Origin: Alisma plantago-aquatica
Lineage: Eukaryota; Streptophyta; Magnoliopsida; Alismatales; Alismataceae
Reading direction: 5' to 3'
Assembly (NCBI GenBank): GCA_963693085.1
Contig: OY856412.1
Location: forward strand, 1,130,099,744-1,130,163,743
Length of the DNA stretch: 64,000 nt
The notes below the pieces were generated by a model, which was not told the origin of the DNA, did no database searches, and was given only the letters and a program-made list of their open reading frames with translations. Numbering within the stretch: position 1 is the first letter of the stretch; every line of letters begins with the position of its first letter. Both the position numbers and the translations under genes were made by a program. Positions 1 to 12,627 of this stretch are shown in pieces.

Positions 1-3000
1 TGTGTGGTTTTGAGACCATTATATTTATGAATAAAAGCTTAACTTAATTTCCAAGAAAAGTTCTGATAACAAATTTATTTTGTCACAAATATTTTATTAT
101 AGAAAGAAGAATTTGACATAAAGGGAAGTAAAAACCCTAATTTCAATTCCATTAGATGCTCCTAGTGGCCTTGGGAATTTTTAGGAATTTATTAACCCAT
201 ATATAAAAGGAAATATTCTTTGGTAAGTCTGTAATACATGGTGGAAAGATTAGGTGGACCAATATTTACCCCCTTGCTTGTCACGCCCCTTACCCATCCA
301 CTCAATACTGAATCAACAATGCATGGATCATTTTAAACCTCCCAACCAAAAAGGAAATGATCCCAATCCTCTCATAATATCTCCCTCTCCCCAATAATAT
401 CTCTCTCTCATGTAACTTTCTCACCCTAAGACCCAGCCAAACACTTCCTCTCACCAATCCATTCCTAATTATGGGTGGATTAGAAGAAAGTACTTCCTTG
501 GCCACTAAGAAAGAAACCGTTCTGTCCTTCCCTCTTATAATCTTATTATCCTCTATGATATAAAACATAAACTAGCCCTCACATTCTATAAACCTAGCCC
601 CTTCAGATTGGCTATCTTATGGCCAATCTTTCCCACCCATTTTTGTAACCAATCATGACTTGCAACCCCTTTCTGGGCATTTATGCCTCAAAAAATCTTT
701 GCCCCTTCTGAGTTCCCTTTCAAACTTGTGACAATAAACTAGAGACGACTCAATGGTTCCCATGCATCTTGGAGCCCTGTCCCTCCCTCTCCCATTCCTC
801 CCTGGTAAAGTTGCCACCTAGTCACAATGTAGCATGGTGTGCAAGGCAGAGGCATAGTGGGGCATTGTCCTCCCTATTGTGATCCAATGAGGAGCATACT
901 ACCTAGGCCTAGGCCAAGGTCCATGTCAATTGCAATCTAGACAAAGACCAAGGCCCAGCAAGATGGGCTCAAGCCATCCTAAGTCTAGGTGTTCAACCTC
1001 AACCTTGTGGCTTAACATGTCTCCATTTTGTTCCATATGACATGATACTAAGACACTAGTCCTGAGCCATACTAAGTGTGCGTGTTCAACCTCAACCTCT
1101 TGGCTTAACATGTCTCCCTTTTGTCCCATGTTACATGATATTAACTGGTTCTAGTGTCCAACATTACAAAAAAGTAGCTGATTTTATTAGGGAAACCCAT
1201 AGAATTCATTAAAAATACTTGAAATATCTCAATCTGGTTACCTTTTCACTATTATCCCAAAGTATCATTTGCTTTGATGATTTAAAAGTGATCACTAGCC
1301 AAACCCTGATGATTATGGCTCAATGAACCTCGATCTAATAATTTCTATAACTCTATCTTCTTGTATTATATTTTGAAACTATAGTTCAAATCTAGTGGCT
1401 TTATAATGTCTGTGATAAAGTTGATATGGATCATACGGAAGACTTATAACTTGAGTTTCAAAGACCATCTTTGTCAATAACTCAAACCCTATGAATGTTT
1501 ACTCTACTCATGGGACTACTTTTATATACGAATGACTTTGTGGTTAATGAAATTCAAATTTCCGTAGCTTTTTCTTAGTTTAAAAATGGGTGTTAAATGA
1601 AGACAATCAGGGTTGAATACTTTAATAAACAAGGTTTCCCCAAATAAGGGACTTATATGAAAAACCCAAGAATCTGATCTCAACCATAGTCTACACAAAC
1701 CTCTATACTTTGGTAACCCTTGGTTGACCTAAAAGCCATAGTTAAGGTTTTTAAAAAGCTTTTTAACACATTGGCGGTTATTACTGTTGGATATTGAATT
1801 GCTTTTTGATAATGTGATCAGATGATCCTCACACGAAGTTAGGTACATGAGATATTTATGTATTACCACCTTAATTTGTGCATTAGTTTCAAGTGGTTTT
1901 TCTTGAGTTTTACTCTTTCATATAAATGAAATGGTTACTTTAAAATATGCAAACCGTTAAGATCCTATGCACAACATTTATTCTAATTAATAAATCTAAC
2001 CAAATAACCAGATCCTCATGTGTGCGTTCCATGGAGAAATATGCTCCCACATTTTTTGGAATGATCCCTAGTAAAATATCTAACCACAAGTATTAATTTA
2101 AGATTGATTCCAAGATGGACCGCCAAGTATAGAGAAGAGTCCCTTGTGGGAATGTATAGTGGTATAACAAGTAAGAAATTTGAGTACGTTGAACATACTA
2201 TTGAAACAATAAATTTTATAACTTGCAATAATTTGCAATTTTAAAGTAGTTTATTTTATTATAATTATATGCACACCTTTTGGTCGCACCCATGTACAAG
2301 ACATAGTTTTATGTTGAAACATGTGTTATTTTTTGGCATTTTAGGTTGTGCTCGGGACCCTTAAAGGTGTTTGAGGTAGATTCATTTCAAAAACAAGAAA
2401 AAGACTTGATGTTTTATTACAAACTATGGAGGATTGGAGACGCAAGTTGTCCTTTTTAGTTATCATAGATAATAGGTGAGTTTTTCCAATGTTTCATATA
2501 TGTACCTTCATATGAAAGAACTAGAAGATTATACTATACTTTTCAATGCAATTATTGATTACATTGGTTATTTAATTGATATTGTCTTTAAAGTATGGGA
2601 TAATGCCCCTTGCCTCTCTAGTCCACTTTATTGTATATAACAAGAAGAGGCGTCATGATAACATACATCTTAGAATATTTCCCATAATATACTATACTAC
2701 ATTATTATTACATCTAAGGTTAATACAAAATTCAAGAATATCAACATAGTGAACAATACAATAAACCAAATACCTAGTCTATAGTCTTTTAATTTTCTTA
2801 GATTCATCTAGAGTTTACTCATGACCTGGTTACACGAGATCATAATTCTCATGTATTAAATACCATATTGACCATATATGTCTTAGTCTAGGTTTATCTT
2901 AGGTCATTTGAGTATCTCAATTTTTACTAGTCTTATTATATCAGAATTTTGTCTTTGAAGTTAGATTAGGTCGTATTACTACTGATTAATTTCCAAGATC

Positions 3001-3530
3001 ATTACATGCACATTTGAAGTATTAGATTATACACATGAATCAAACTAAGGTTTCATACATCTCAGGATCTATGGACACTCCATTTTTGCTGACCTCAGTA
3101 GAACTTCACAACTGAATGCAAATTCTCTATCTAATGATGTACTCCATTACACATTGCACCCATTTGCCACATACATTTATTTCCACCTTTTCCCTAATTT
3201 TCAGAACATTTTATCCATTACTTTTTGCCCAATTTCACCTAGTTTGGCCTTTTTGCAAAGAAAACTTCTTTTAAACTGTAAGTGCAATTGTCCTTAAATT
3301 CTATTTTAAATAAGAAATTTTCACAAATTGCCCACTTGAATTTCCTATTATAAAATCTATCATTTTTCAACTACCTTCTCTAGGAAAATCTGAGAGATAA
3401 TCCTGACTTATCGTTTTGTGCAAGTTTTCTCTGATTTTTTCCAGATAATTCTAAAATTATTGGGAAAATGAGAAACTACCTTTTTTCACCAAGGGACATC
3501 GGGCAGATGATAGCCACCTACCACATGCAT
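1..3530. other. No gene recognised (AT-rich intergenic or decayed repeat)
   Basis: Only short open frames without recognisable domains occur here, and stops are frequent in all frames. Apart from a tandem duplication near 970-1150, I see no structured feature. It may be very old retrotransposon sequence, but nothing supports a family assignment. Confidence 0.5.
970..1150. repeat. Two-copy tandem duplication, period ~92 bp
   Basis: The block around GTTCAACCTCAACC, then TGGCTTAACATGTCTCC, occurs at about 991 and again at about 1083, with a similar following stretch (TTTTGTYCCATRT). The copies differ by several substitutions, so the duplication is not recent. No coding meaning is apparent. Confidence 0.7.
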
Positions 3531-3922
3531 ATCAAATGTAAAGTGAGGTAGTCATTTATCTATCTTCTGGAGAGACAAGAAGGGACTAGAATATGTTGGG
3601 TATGGGGGTCTATTTATAGGTGGATTTTAGGGTTTGAGATTCTACATAGAATCTTTTGGAAGAGGTGGCTGATCTCTTGATGTGCCATCTAGAGGAGGAA
3701 TAGATCACATCCATCTATTACATACCACGTGGTAGATCACCTCGATTCATGCCCCCTCTATGTGGCACATCGTGGTGATCAATCGCCTCTTCTAAAAGAT
3801 TCTACCCAGAATCCTAAACCCTAAAAGTTACCAATCAATAGGCCTACATACCAAATGTATTATAAGCCCCTCTCATATCTCTTGAAACCAGAGAAATGAC
3901 TACCACACTCTTTATATTTGAT
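3531..3922. repeat. Foldback: imperfect inverted repeat with ~170-190-bp arms
   Basis: The left arm (about 3531-3700) is complementary, with mismatches and small indels, to the right arm (about 3732-3922). Recognisable pairs are ATTTTAGGGTTTGAGATTCT with AGAATCCTAAACCCTAAAAG, GAAGAGGTGGC with the GCCTCTTC region, and GTAGTCATTT with AAATGACTAC. The arms look roughly 80-85% matched by eye. It could be a foldback/MITE-type element or an LTR fragment with a long hairpin. No target duplication was identified. Confidence 0.6.
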
Positions 3923-6900
3923 TTCACTTGTGATCAAAGGATCCTTCGTCTGACACCTTCTACTCTATTAGATCTATAGAATGATAAACTTCTCTAACTA
4001 CTATAACTAACTATTGCATCTACCTCGTTAGTTATTCTAACTATTGCACCTGACCTAATTTATTGTTGATTATGATCTATTAACTACTTTCTACCCCATT
4101 GTACTATAATTGTTGCTTTTATTTACATCAGAAAACTGAGATCCAATTTCTCCAACCATACACTTGCTAGTCATCCTCTAAATTCTTATGCATCGATCCT
4201 AATGACCAATGGAGGATCTCCAGATAGGCGAGGTGATGAGGTAACTAGGACCAAAATACACCTAAAATTTTAGGACTTTTATGGTGATGAGATGAAACAC
4301 ATGATAATCTCCATCCCTGAAAGCTCAGCCATCAATAAATATCTCTTTTTATGTTCTTTTCTTTAATTTAACCATTCTAGATTTCTCATTTTACCACATA
4401 ACGATAGTGTTTTGATACCAGTTTACCAAGTAAGATGGGGGTGCTAATCCTTTCCCACTCATAACTAGATCTTCATATCTAATCTCTAGTTTTGATTTTT
4501 AATTTTCTATTTCTATCCAGTGTGGATAATCGATTAGATTGACACCATGGCTTCAACATCTTATCATTTTTCCTCATTTTCCACACAAAACGTGGTGGCG
4601 ATTGTGATCTCTCTTTTTTATGAGATGTTCCACTACCAAAAAGAGTAAAATTTTATTCATTGAATATCTCTTTTCCCTCTTTTTTCAGAAAGGTGCAACA
4701 GACCGGAAAGTCTACTAGCGAGTAATTCCAAGACAGTCTGAATCAAGATCCCACTGTTTTGTTTCAAAGATTGAGCATCTTTAGGATCAGTGGTTTACTA
4801 TTTCTTTTTTTTCATTTTTTAATATGTTTTGCTTTTGGTTTGGGAAGGGTGTCAAACCACCCTACTCCTCCATCCCTGGGTGTGTGGACTGAGGCAATCC
4901 ACTATCCATGTTCCTCCTTTATTTTTTTTCTATTTCCTGATTCTATTTTATTCCCCCTTTTTTCAAGTATCGCGTTTAGGGTTTTGGGTGTTCTTCCCGT
5001 CCAAGGTTTGGTCTTTGCTTACCCAACAAAAAAACCAAAAATAAAGGATGAATTTCATGCGTGGGTTGAAAACACAATCAAATCTTTCTTAAAAACATGC
5101 TACTCTTATTCCTTTATTTGTATGCCACTGATTATCAAGTATGGGTTAGATCCTCAAGATATTAAAACCCATGACATGCACGTCTCTCTCCTATAAACCC
5201 ATGTCTCATGGAATGAGTTCCAACCTCGAGTTAAATCCCTAGTAGTGGTATAAGATGTCAATTAAGGCACCAGGCCAACATTAAGTTGGACGTCCAAAGG
5301 CCTTGAAAACATCCCATTCTCCTTGAACTCATACTTGATTATGGCCTTTTTAGTCATGAGGTATATTGGGAGTAGTAACTTTATCTACTGAACCCGGGAT
5401 GCCCCTCAATGAGTGTGCTCCATCCATAGAAAAGCTAAGGATAAAACCCTCCTATATAGGTCCTACATGAGTGAGGTTAACATGGCTCTAAACTCATTGG
5501 CTAAAAGGGGATGGCAATTTGTTTCTTGTGTCTCTTATCTTTTCTATTGAAAATTATTGACATTCTTGCTAACCCTTTGCATGTATAGATTTGAACAATC
5601 TTTTTTCAAAGATTAACAATCTCAAATTCAAATAGTCTTTTTTAAAGATTAATTTTTTTATAAGAATAACAATCTAAAATTCAAACGATCTTTTCAAAAA
5701 TTGACAATATCAATTTAAAGAATCTTTTTCAAACACGAAAAATCTCAAACTCATAATAACCTTCCTTAAAGATTATCTTAAATCCAACAACCTTTCCAAA
5801 AGGATCATTTTCAATAAATTGACTTAAAGAGACAGCATCGTTCAAAAGTCGAGCTTCTCATGTTTAACATCACAAAGAAGGAAAACAAAATCTTCCCTAA
5901 AGAGGGGGTTGTCCTCTAAACTTGGGGAAAATTTGAGTTCCTCACATCATGTAAGGCATCATTTACCAATGTTGGGTCTTCCCCACGATGGTCTTAGACT
6001 ATGACCTTAAACTGATCCCACTTCAACTTTCAAATCCTTTTTGGGTCTTGGACCTAAAAGTGGCCCAATCACACTTCATCTTCCGAAATAGGATCTTGGA
6101 CTACAAAATAAAAATAGACCCTAATCTCTCATTTATCTCCATAAAGAAGAAGAAGCCAAGATGAGGCTTTTCATTTGTCAACTATTTCTTACATCTATAG
6201 GAAAAGAAATCCCCAGAGAAATCCCTAAAACTAGGAGAAACTAGGGTGTCATGGTTGCTTCCAAGGGTTTTGGTTTGGTAAATCCACTCAACAAGGATGC
6301 CATGAGGAATAAAAAGCAATTGATTAAGCACAATCATTGGCCCAGTGAGGGATACCTTAATCTTGATGAACCACTCAAATCCCCACCTTCAACCTTATCT
6401 TGAACGGTCCTCTTTGGAGGACTTTCCAAAGAAACATCACATTCATGATCATTTTTTCTTTGCCATGGCATTGGAAAGTGCATCTCATGCAAAAGTGGAT
6501 AAGTTCCCTCGTATATCCCAAGTTGGGGAAATGAACAATCATTAATAAAAAATAGTTACAATGAAGAACAAGGATTCAAGTGTCTTCCATCATGAGAAGG
6601 TCGTAGAAATTTAGGATTACTCCTCCCTGTACACTTCCAAATATGAAGGGAAGTCCTTTACATTTCTTGATTTATGTAATGCCTATAGAGGCATCCGTTC
6701 CAAAATACACAATATTTTTTCATAATGTACACTCTACTTTGGAATCATGCTAATGTATATTTCAAGACATAATGGGGAAATCAAGAAGCATGTACTTCAC
6801 CTAGTTTTTCCAATGATTAGCCCAGAAGGTTGGGAACAATGGTAAATATCATCAGTTTGATGGTAGATCCAAGGGCATGCCATCTAAAACAATTAAGACA

Positions 6901-7299
6901 AATAGGAAGAGGTGGGGAAATGCAAGGAAGTTGTGTTTGTACCTGAGACAACAAACGCTCGAGAAGGACCTACACAAGAGAAGTATATCAACATCCCCTT
7001 CCTACCTACACCAAGCTCAGCATATACAGGTGGGAGGTACCATCTAGGATTCAGCGAGAAAGGCACATTGGGTTATCCACAACATTCTTCCGGTATGGCA
7101 TGTGGGATTCCCATCTACTGCAACTAGAAGCATTCCATTCATGGATCTACCAGAGTCTGCCATTTGAGAGCATTGGGGAAGTATGAATACCCAGGAGGTA
7201 GCACACTCTTCTTGAAAATTGAAGAAGAAGATAGAGGGAAAAAGAAAGAAGAAGAAGCTTCAACTATACAAGGAGATTCCTAAGGTGCCAAGAAGGTCG
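3923..7299. other. No gene recognised; possibly the 5' part of the decayed gypsy element
   Basis: A 145-residue open frame at 4759-5196 is rich in F, L and S from T-rich DNA and has no recognisable domain. Short frames near 6345 and 6912 could be the N-terminal gag leader of the gypsy element whose gag core lies just downstream. I could not locate a clear LTR end or primer-binding site. Confidence 0.35.
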
Positions 7300-8890
7300 A
7301 CACCATCACAAAGTTTCAAATGCAATATATGAATGGTCAAGAATTAGTCCCATGTCTGCACTCTATGTATCAACCACACCACTCTTCGTACAACTCATAC
7401 GTGGGGGGAGGGTATTAATTCCCACCACCTATATACATGGTGCCAATGACAATCAAATCACCTACAATACTCGTGGTGGTCACACACCCAAGAGTTATTG
7501 CACAGGAACCTACTGTTGTTAATCCCGTACTACTCAAGATCATACAAAAGATCAACAACTAGAATGGAAGAAGGACAACATGATGATGTTCAATGAATTA
7601 TTTCATTTTGCAAATGCAAAACTTCCTGACAACTTCAATATACCAAAGTTACATGAGTATTCCAGAAAGGAGGATCCTTTGGCCACATCAAGGTGTATTG
7701 ATTAGATATGTTGAATGTCTAGAATGACAACAAGGTACTAATACCTTGTTTCTCATGGACATTTACTGGCCCCTCATTGGTCTAGTACAACCATACAATC
7801 AGTAGGACATGGCTGCCACTACCACATGAGCCAAGATGGCTAAGAAGTATATCAACCACTATACATGGAATATGGACCATGTTCCAACCAAAGAAAACTT
7901 TGAAGCACTACAACAAAATATTGATGAAAGTTTCTATGAGTTTTGTCAAACTGTGAAGGGAGCTAACTACTCAACTGGGATTCAAGCCTATGGATAAGGA
8001 CGCCTTAGACATGGTGATTAGAGTTTCCATGCCATCTCTCACTACACTCTAATCTTTGGAAAGGTAAATCACCTTCTTAGAGCTCATACAAGCGAGTGTA
8101 GAGATCAAAAATTCCATCAAGAGGGGTGTCTACCAAAACATAGGCCTCACTTTGTATCTAGTGTCTGCCTTTTTGAAGTTGAATCAGAAGACCAAGTGGA
8201 CGAAAACTAAAACATCTAATACCATGGTAGGAGCGATACTCAACCCTGCCAGAATGGGTAAGAGACAACCAACAACCATATAGACCCCATTGTGAAACAA
8301 TCGATGGCATAGACTATCCATGCCTTGTCGCCTCAGTTATAAAAGGCTCACATTATACTACCCATCTATCAGACTTAGTACTGATCCTTATAGTAGGCGT
8401 GGTTATCGAGCAACTACTATGGGTATGTGTCACCCCCTTCCAGCCTTCAATGCAATACTCACAAACACTCCCTGGAAGCAAATAACCAACTCCTCATGAC
8501 AAGATAGAAAATGCCACTCAATTAGCAGAGGAGACATCTAACTGAGAAGGAAGTTCACACCTAGGGAGCTTCTCTCAGTACTATCATACTAGATATCAAG
8601 AATCCACTGAAGTTTTCAGCCATAACAGATCCATCGAGTCCTTTGCTAAAGAGATACAACACCGACACTTTTTACAACTTCCACCTAGTACAGTGCCACA
8701 TGACAGATCCCTACATCACGATAAAGCACGCCTTATAAGACTTGATGGATGCTAGTGAAGTCCACACAGTTGCATCAGAGGAGGCACCTTCATCCAACAT
8801 GATGGCCATGATTTCATCACCTAAAGACTTGCCCAATGGGTTTGTCCTCCCTTTAGAGAAAGCAATTAAGAATTGGTCACAAAATACTTA
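7300..8890 (+). pseudogene. Ty3/gypsy gag remnant (first half of a split element)
   Basis: Joining short frames across stops gives the outline of a plant gypsy gag. About 7835-8000 reads KKYINHYTWNMDHVPTKE followed by FYEFCQTVKGANY, like the conserved gag segment with an ETFxEYxxRW-type core. About 8000-8130 reads DKDALDMVIRVSMPSLTT then LIQASVEIKNSIKRG, matching the usual 'phi-x-AGxQIEDAI' block. About 8660-8760 reads DTFYNFHLVQCHMTD then IKHALQDLMDA, matching the degenerate CHxxGHxTDxCxxLKxxIQDLI segment just before protease. Several in-frame stops and shifts make it non-functional. The protease-polymerase half resumes near 25.6 kb, beyond the inserted LTR and CACTA sequences. Family assignment rests on recalled domain patterns; the clade is uncertain. 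Confidence 0.6.
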
Positions 8891-9920
8891 GATTTTTTCC
8901 TTAATCTAGGAACAAAAGTCAATAATTTCAATGCACACCAAAAGACTAACTAGCAGACCAAAACCCCACCAGGGGAAGGAGGTGCAACCAATCAACATAC
9001 CATGGCACTCTGGGCAGAGTGCATAACCAATCAGCATGCAGAAGGCCAACCCATGGCCAAAAGTAAAGAAGATTTGGGACCCAAAGACATCAGTCCCTCC
9101 AATCCCTCTCCCTATAGATTTCATGTCAGCCCTGACAAACTCGTCCACCATGAAAAAGGGAGATCAATGCTCTATCCCACTAGAGCTTCCATTGCCTCTC
9201 GATAAGGGCAAATAAAATGTGATTACTTACATAGGAGTCCCTACAAACATTATTTAAGAGGGGATCAACAAAATCTTCATTCCATCCATACCACAAAGAT
9301 GACACCTACTTGTGAGATTTGCAAGGAGATTGATGTTGGGAAATTGAGCACAAAGTATAGCATCGGAAACAAAAAATTTATCTATTTGTATTCACATAAC
9401 AACAAGATTGTATCAACTACTATGAAATAGGAAGGATGGTTTAATGAGTTAAACCTAGTCCTGGGCAAGTCCAACAACTAAAACTCATTGTAGTTGCAAC
9501 TATCTTCTAGTTTCTATCAGATGGTGGTTGTGCAGCTCTTGGTCTTACCACAAACAACAAATAGGAAAACCTCTACAACGACTCATGTGGTCCTACCATG
9601 GACTGTAGGTTGATGTTGTCCTCCTAGAAGCAGCAAAAGGACTCCTTCCTCTAGAGTAGTCCAAACAAACCAAATAGAACTCTTGTCATTCAACTAGAAT
9701 AGACAATAAGGAGTTGTCCCTCCCGTTGGTGTACTAGTCACCAACTTGTTCTCCCACAACAATGATCCTCAGTTGTTCTCTCACATACCTATCCCTCTCT
9801 GGTTGGGTAAGACTATCTTGGCCTTTCTTGGTTACCACAACCAGAGAGAACAAATTTTTAGAGCAACTAATTCTCAGTTTTTTGTGTTGTTTTTTTGCTC
9901 TCGGAAGCCCCAATACCTCT

Positions 9921-9930
9921 CTATTTATAG
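9921..9930 (-). promoter_or_regulatory. TATA box of the interrupted LTR
   Basis: The minus strand reads CTATAAATAG with GC-richer flanks, a common plant LTR core-promoter context. Transcription would run leftward. Confidence 0.45.
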
Positions 9931-10232
9931 GCGGGGTTAGGGCCAGGGTTCTCAGTCTATTCGCGATCTGTGAAGGAGTGAAAGGGACCAAAAGATCTTG
10001 AATTTTTGAAACCTGCGAGATGCAAAATAGTCGTCTAGCACTATGAGATGGTCGTCTCATTCTGTGAGACAGTTGTTTCATAGTTTCCCAATCACATACA
10101 AAATCAGCAATTTATATCTAATTAATGTTAAACATTAATTCCTTGCATCACAAGAATTGTACAATCAAAATGAGTAATCTTGATCATGAATTTGGGAAAG
10201 TTGCTAGAACCTTCCACTGACCCAACTGAGCT

Positions 10233-10301
10233 GATTGGTTCACCAGGTGAACCAGTCATCTCCCTTAGCTGAGTCAATTGGTTCACCTAGTGAGCCAATT
10301 G
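10233..10301. repeat. Two palindromes, 42 bp apart, upstream of the LTR TATA box
   Basis: The first (10233-10257) contains the perfect palindrome TGGTTCACCAGGTGAACCA and extends to 12-bp arms with one mismatch. The second (10275-10301) has arms CAATTGGTTCACC and AGTGAGCCAATTG, with two mismatches. Both lie about 300-380 bp upstream (minus sense) of the TATA box at 9921. A looser palindromic stretch lies at about 10030-10080 (GTCGTCTCA with TGAGACAGTTGT). Confidence 0.75.
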
Positions 10302-10357
10302 GTTGAGTCTAATTCGATCAAAAATCCCTACAACTCACTTCCAATCTGCCCGACTCT

Positions 10358-10375
10358 CACTACAAAAAATTTGGC
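10358..10375 (+). repeat. Left terminal inverted repeat of the CACTA element
   Basis: CACTACAAAAAATTTGGC; matches the inverted right end except for one base near the inner edge. Confidence 0.9.
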
Positions 10376-10530
10376 TTTTGTTGAAGAACATTTGTGAGGA
10401 ACCAAAAATCGTGAATAATGATGTCCATTTGTGAGGGCTCATCCTTCAAATATGGGACCAAATCCCTCAACCGTATTCTTGACATCGTTAGGCATTTTAT
10501 GTGAACATTGGTCCCTCACAAATACATTTC
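10376..10530. repeat. Left subterminal repeat region of the CACTA element
   Basis: CATTTGTGAGG occurs at about 10388 and 10427, with inverted forms such as GTCCCTCACAAAT near 10510. The same words occur near the right end. In CACTA elements, subterminal repeats of this kind are bound by the TnpA-like protein. Confidence 0.65.
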
Positions 10531-10671
10531 TTACGAATCACCCCCTCAAAAACTCCATGCCAAATGTTCCCTCCATCTCATAATCCTTCCCTCCATTCTA
10601 AAACACTGAATCGTCTATCAAAATTAATGAAAAAATCACCCAGTCCCGGCGGGCGCTCCTTTCCCCCTCAT

Positions 10672-10771
10672 TTCCTCCGCACTCCTCCACTGAACCCTCC
10701 CCCTCCCGATTCTCTCATCGGTTCCTCCGCACTCCTCCACTGAACCCTCCCCCTCCCGATTCTCTCATCGG
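10672..10771. repeat. Perfect two-copy tandem repeat, 50-bp unit, GC-rich
   Basis: TTCCTCCGCACTCCTCCACT begins at 10672 and again at 10722, and the full 50-bp unit repeats. It lies in a C-rich block just inside the CACTA 5' end that may include the element's promoter or leader. Imperfect repeats around GGTTGCTGCC follow to about 10930. Confidence 0.85.
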
Positions 10772-12627
10772 TTCCTCTGCATTGGGTCATCCTTGATGCC
10801 AATCGCCCTACTCGGTTGCTGCCGTTCATCCTTCGCATTGGGCTCATCCTTCATAACTCCTTGTCGCCGTTGACGGTTGCTGCCCTCCGCCATTGACGGT
10901 TGCTGCCCACCGCATTGGTCGTTGCTGCTATGTAGGAACCATGCTTGATTGCCGCTGATCGCCCTGCTCGGCCATTGGTCGTTTCTGCTACGCAACTTGC
11001 TTGTTCGGCCACTGGAATCCTCTCTAGGTTTGTATCTTTTTCTGTTTTTCTCATTTGGGAGAGCACTAGCCCCCACTTCGACCCCTGATAGCCAAGATTG
11101 GTTCTTCCTCCAATGGGCTTCCAGTTCATACCTCATGTGTCCGCCTCATCTCCCCCCAATGTGATCTGCATAGGATTAGCTGGGTTTACTTAGTAAAAAT
11201 ACTAACCATCTAGTATTCATATGAGTTATCTCCTCCTCCCCTAAGGGTTAACGTTCTCATGTATAAGAAACATATCACAATGTTGAAAAACTTTGACTAT
11301 CCTCAGTTGCATGGAGATGGTCATACAGCAGTAATAGAGAGTAGTCAGGGGCGTGTTCAATATTTGGAAGTGAGGAAATAGCTCCTTGGGAGTAGCTACC
11401 ATAACTAAATGGAAGGGAATCAAAGTTGTGATGTACATAAATTCCTAGGCTATGCATCTATAGTATAGCATCCTCATAATGATTTTCTATCATACAACTT
11501 TGTGTTTTGTCAATAAGAAAAGAATAATTTACTGATGTGATTGAGTAGATATAGTATTTGATTGAATATTGTCTTTCTCGAATATGTACAATATCTATTA
11601 ATTGTACAAACTCGAATTTATGTATAATACCTACCATGTAATCCAAGTCATACTTGATCAAATATTACTCATATATAATTGTTGAGGCTCAAGCTTGGTT
11701 CAAAGCAATACACATGTGTGCATGTATGTTTAATTTTGCTACTCTGTTCTATTCTATATGAACAAGTGTTATCATGACACACATATATATGGGTCAGAGC
11801 CAAAGTAGTTGATAATGAATGTATTAATAATATTCCTAGTTTCTTTGAAGACAGTATGAAGGAAATAAGCAATACCTCCTTTAAATCTATTATATGTATC
11901 CTTTACTATATCTGGTGGTATAGAAATAAGGTGATTTTTGAGGAATGGTTAGTCAATGTGAGTGTGCTATAGTCTATTATCCATAATGAGATAAAAGTTC
12001 TTCTTTACTAAACGAGCCCTGTGTTCTTTTTTCTGGAATTGCTATGCTTGTGCTTATTTTCTAAAGATGAAGAAGGGTTCCATCTGATGTTACTGGTTTA
12101 TTGATGTAGTGGTGATCAAGATGCTTGGAAACTATTGTGCTGAAATGATCTTTCTTTTGAAGAGCAGTTCTAGAGGTGACCAAAGCATCATTCTGATTAA
12201 AAACCCTTACATTTAAACCCATTCCTATAAACACATTTCTTATTGGGTGAAAATTGTAGATTGCTTTGGTGGCTGCATTAAATTGCTTCTCAAGTGAGGC
12301 AAAGCTTGGGGAGTTACATTCTTCTCTTATAACTCAACATTGTTGGCTTTTCTTTTCCCATAGTCAATTTTCTTAGGAAAGATCTTGTCAAACATGTATG
12401 ATGGAATCACCAACATGGGATTATATTTTTATCTTCCTCCATGCCAACATGGTTTAGATAGTTGACTCTCATGGAAATAATATTGTCATGGGGGGTCACT
12501 TGTACGAGTGATGTTCTGTTTTCTCACTGCGTTGTTTTTGAATGTTTTGTTTTTGGTTGTAAGTATAATATAGCCTGGTGTTTTTGCATTTTGCAGAGGT
12601 ACACTAAGTCATTGTCAACATCTCAGA
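10772..12627. other. CACTA 5' interior, no intact gene
   Basis: A GC-richer stretch to about 11160 is followed by AT-rich sequence. Frames on the minus strand at 10765-11136 have skewed composition and no recognisable domain. Near 11.88-11.95 kb there is a small LINE-like fragment (separate entry). A spliced 5' leader of the transposase gene may run through here but cannot be defined by eye. Confidence 0.45.
11884..11950 (+). pseudogene. LINE ORF2 C-terminal fragment
   Basis: One frame reads YIWWYRNKVIFEEW, resembling the IWxxRNxxIFE motif near the C-terminus of plant LINE (non-LTR) ORF2 proteins. It is very short and surrounded by stops, so the assignment rests on a single motif. Confidence 0.35.

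Larger units (their letters stand above)
9250..10357 (-). repeat. LTR-like sequence, TATA-side part, interrupted by the CACTA element
   Basis: On the minus strand a TATA box (CTATAAATAG, 9921-9930) is followed by a GAGAGG-containing leader, with a palindrome-bearing stretch upstream. This is the layout of a retrotransposon U3/R region. The CACTA terminus starts at 10,358, so the rest of U3 should resume at 24,378. No LTR partner or precise end was found; a solo LTR is the simplest reading. Confidence 0.4.

Noticed and set aside
4759..5196. 145-residue frame with hydrophobic segments
   Set aside because: The hydrophobic residues come from T-rich sequence; no signal of a known family and no gene context.
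10765..11136. 123-residue minus-strand frame in GC-rich DNA
   Set aside because: Composition-driven (R, S, N, Q), overlaps other long frames in the same GC-rich repeats, and has no recognisable domain.
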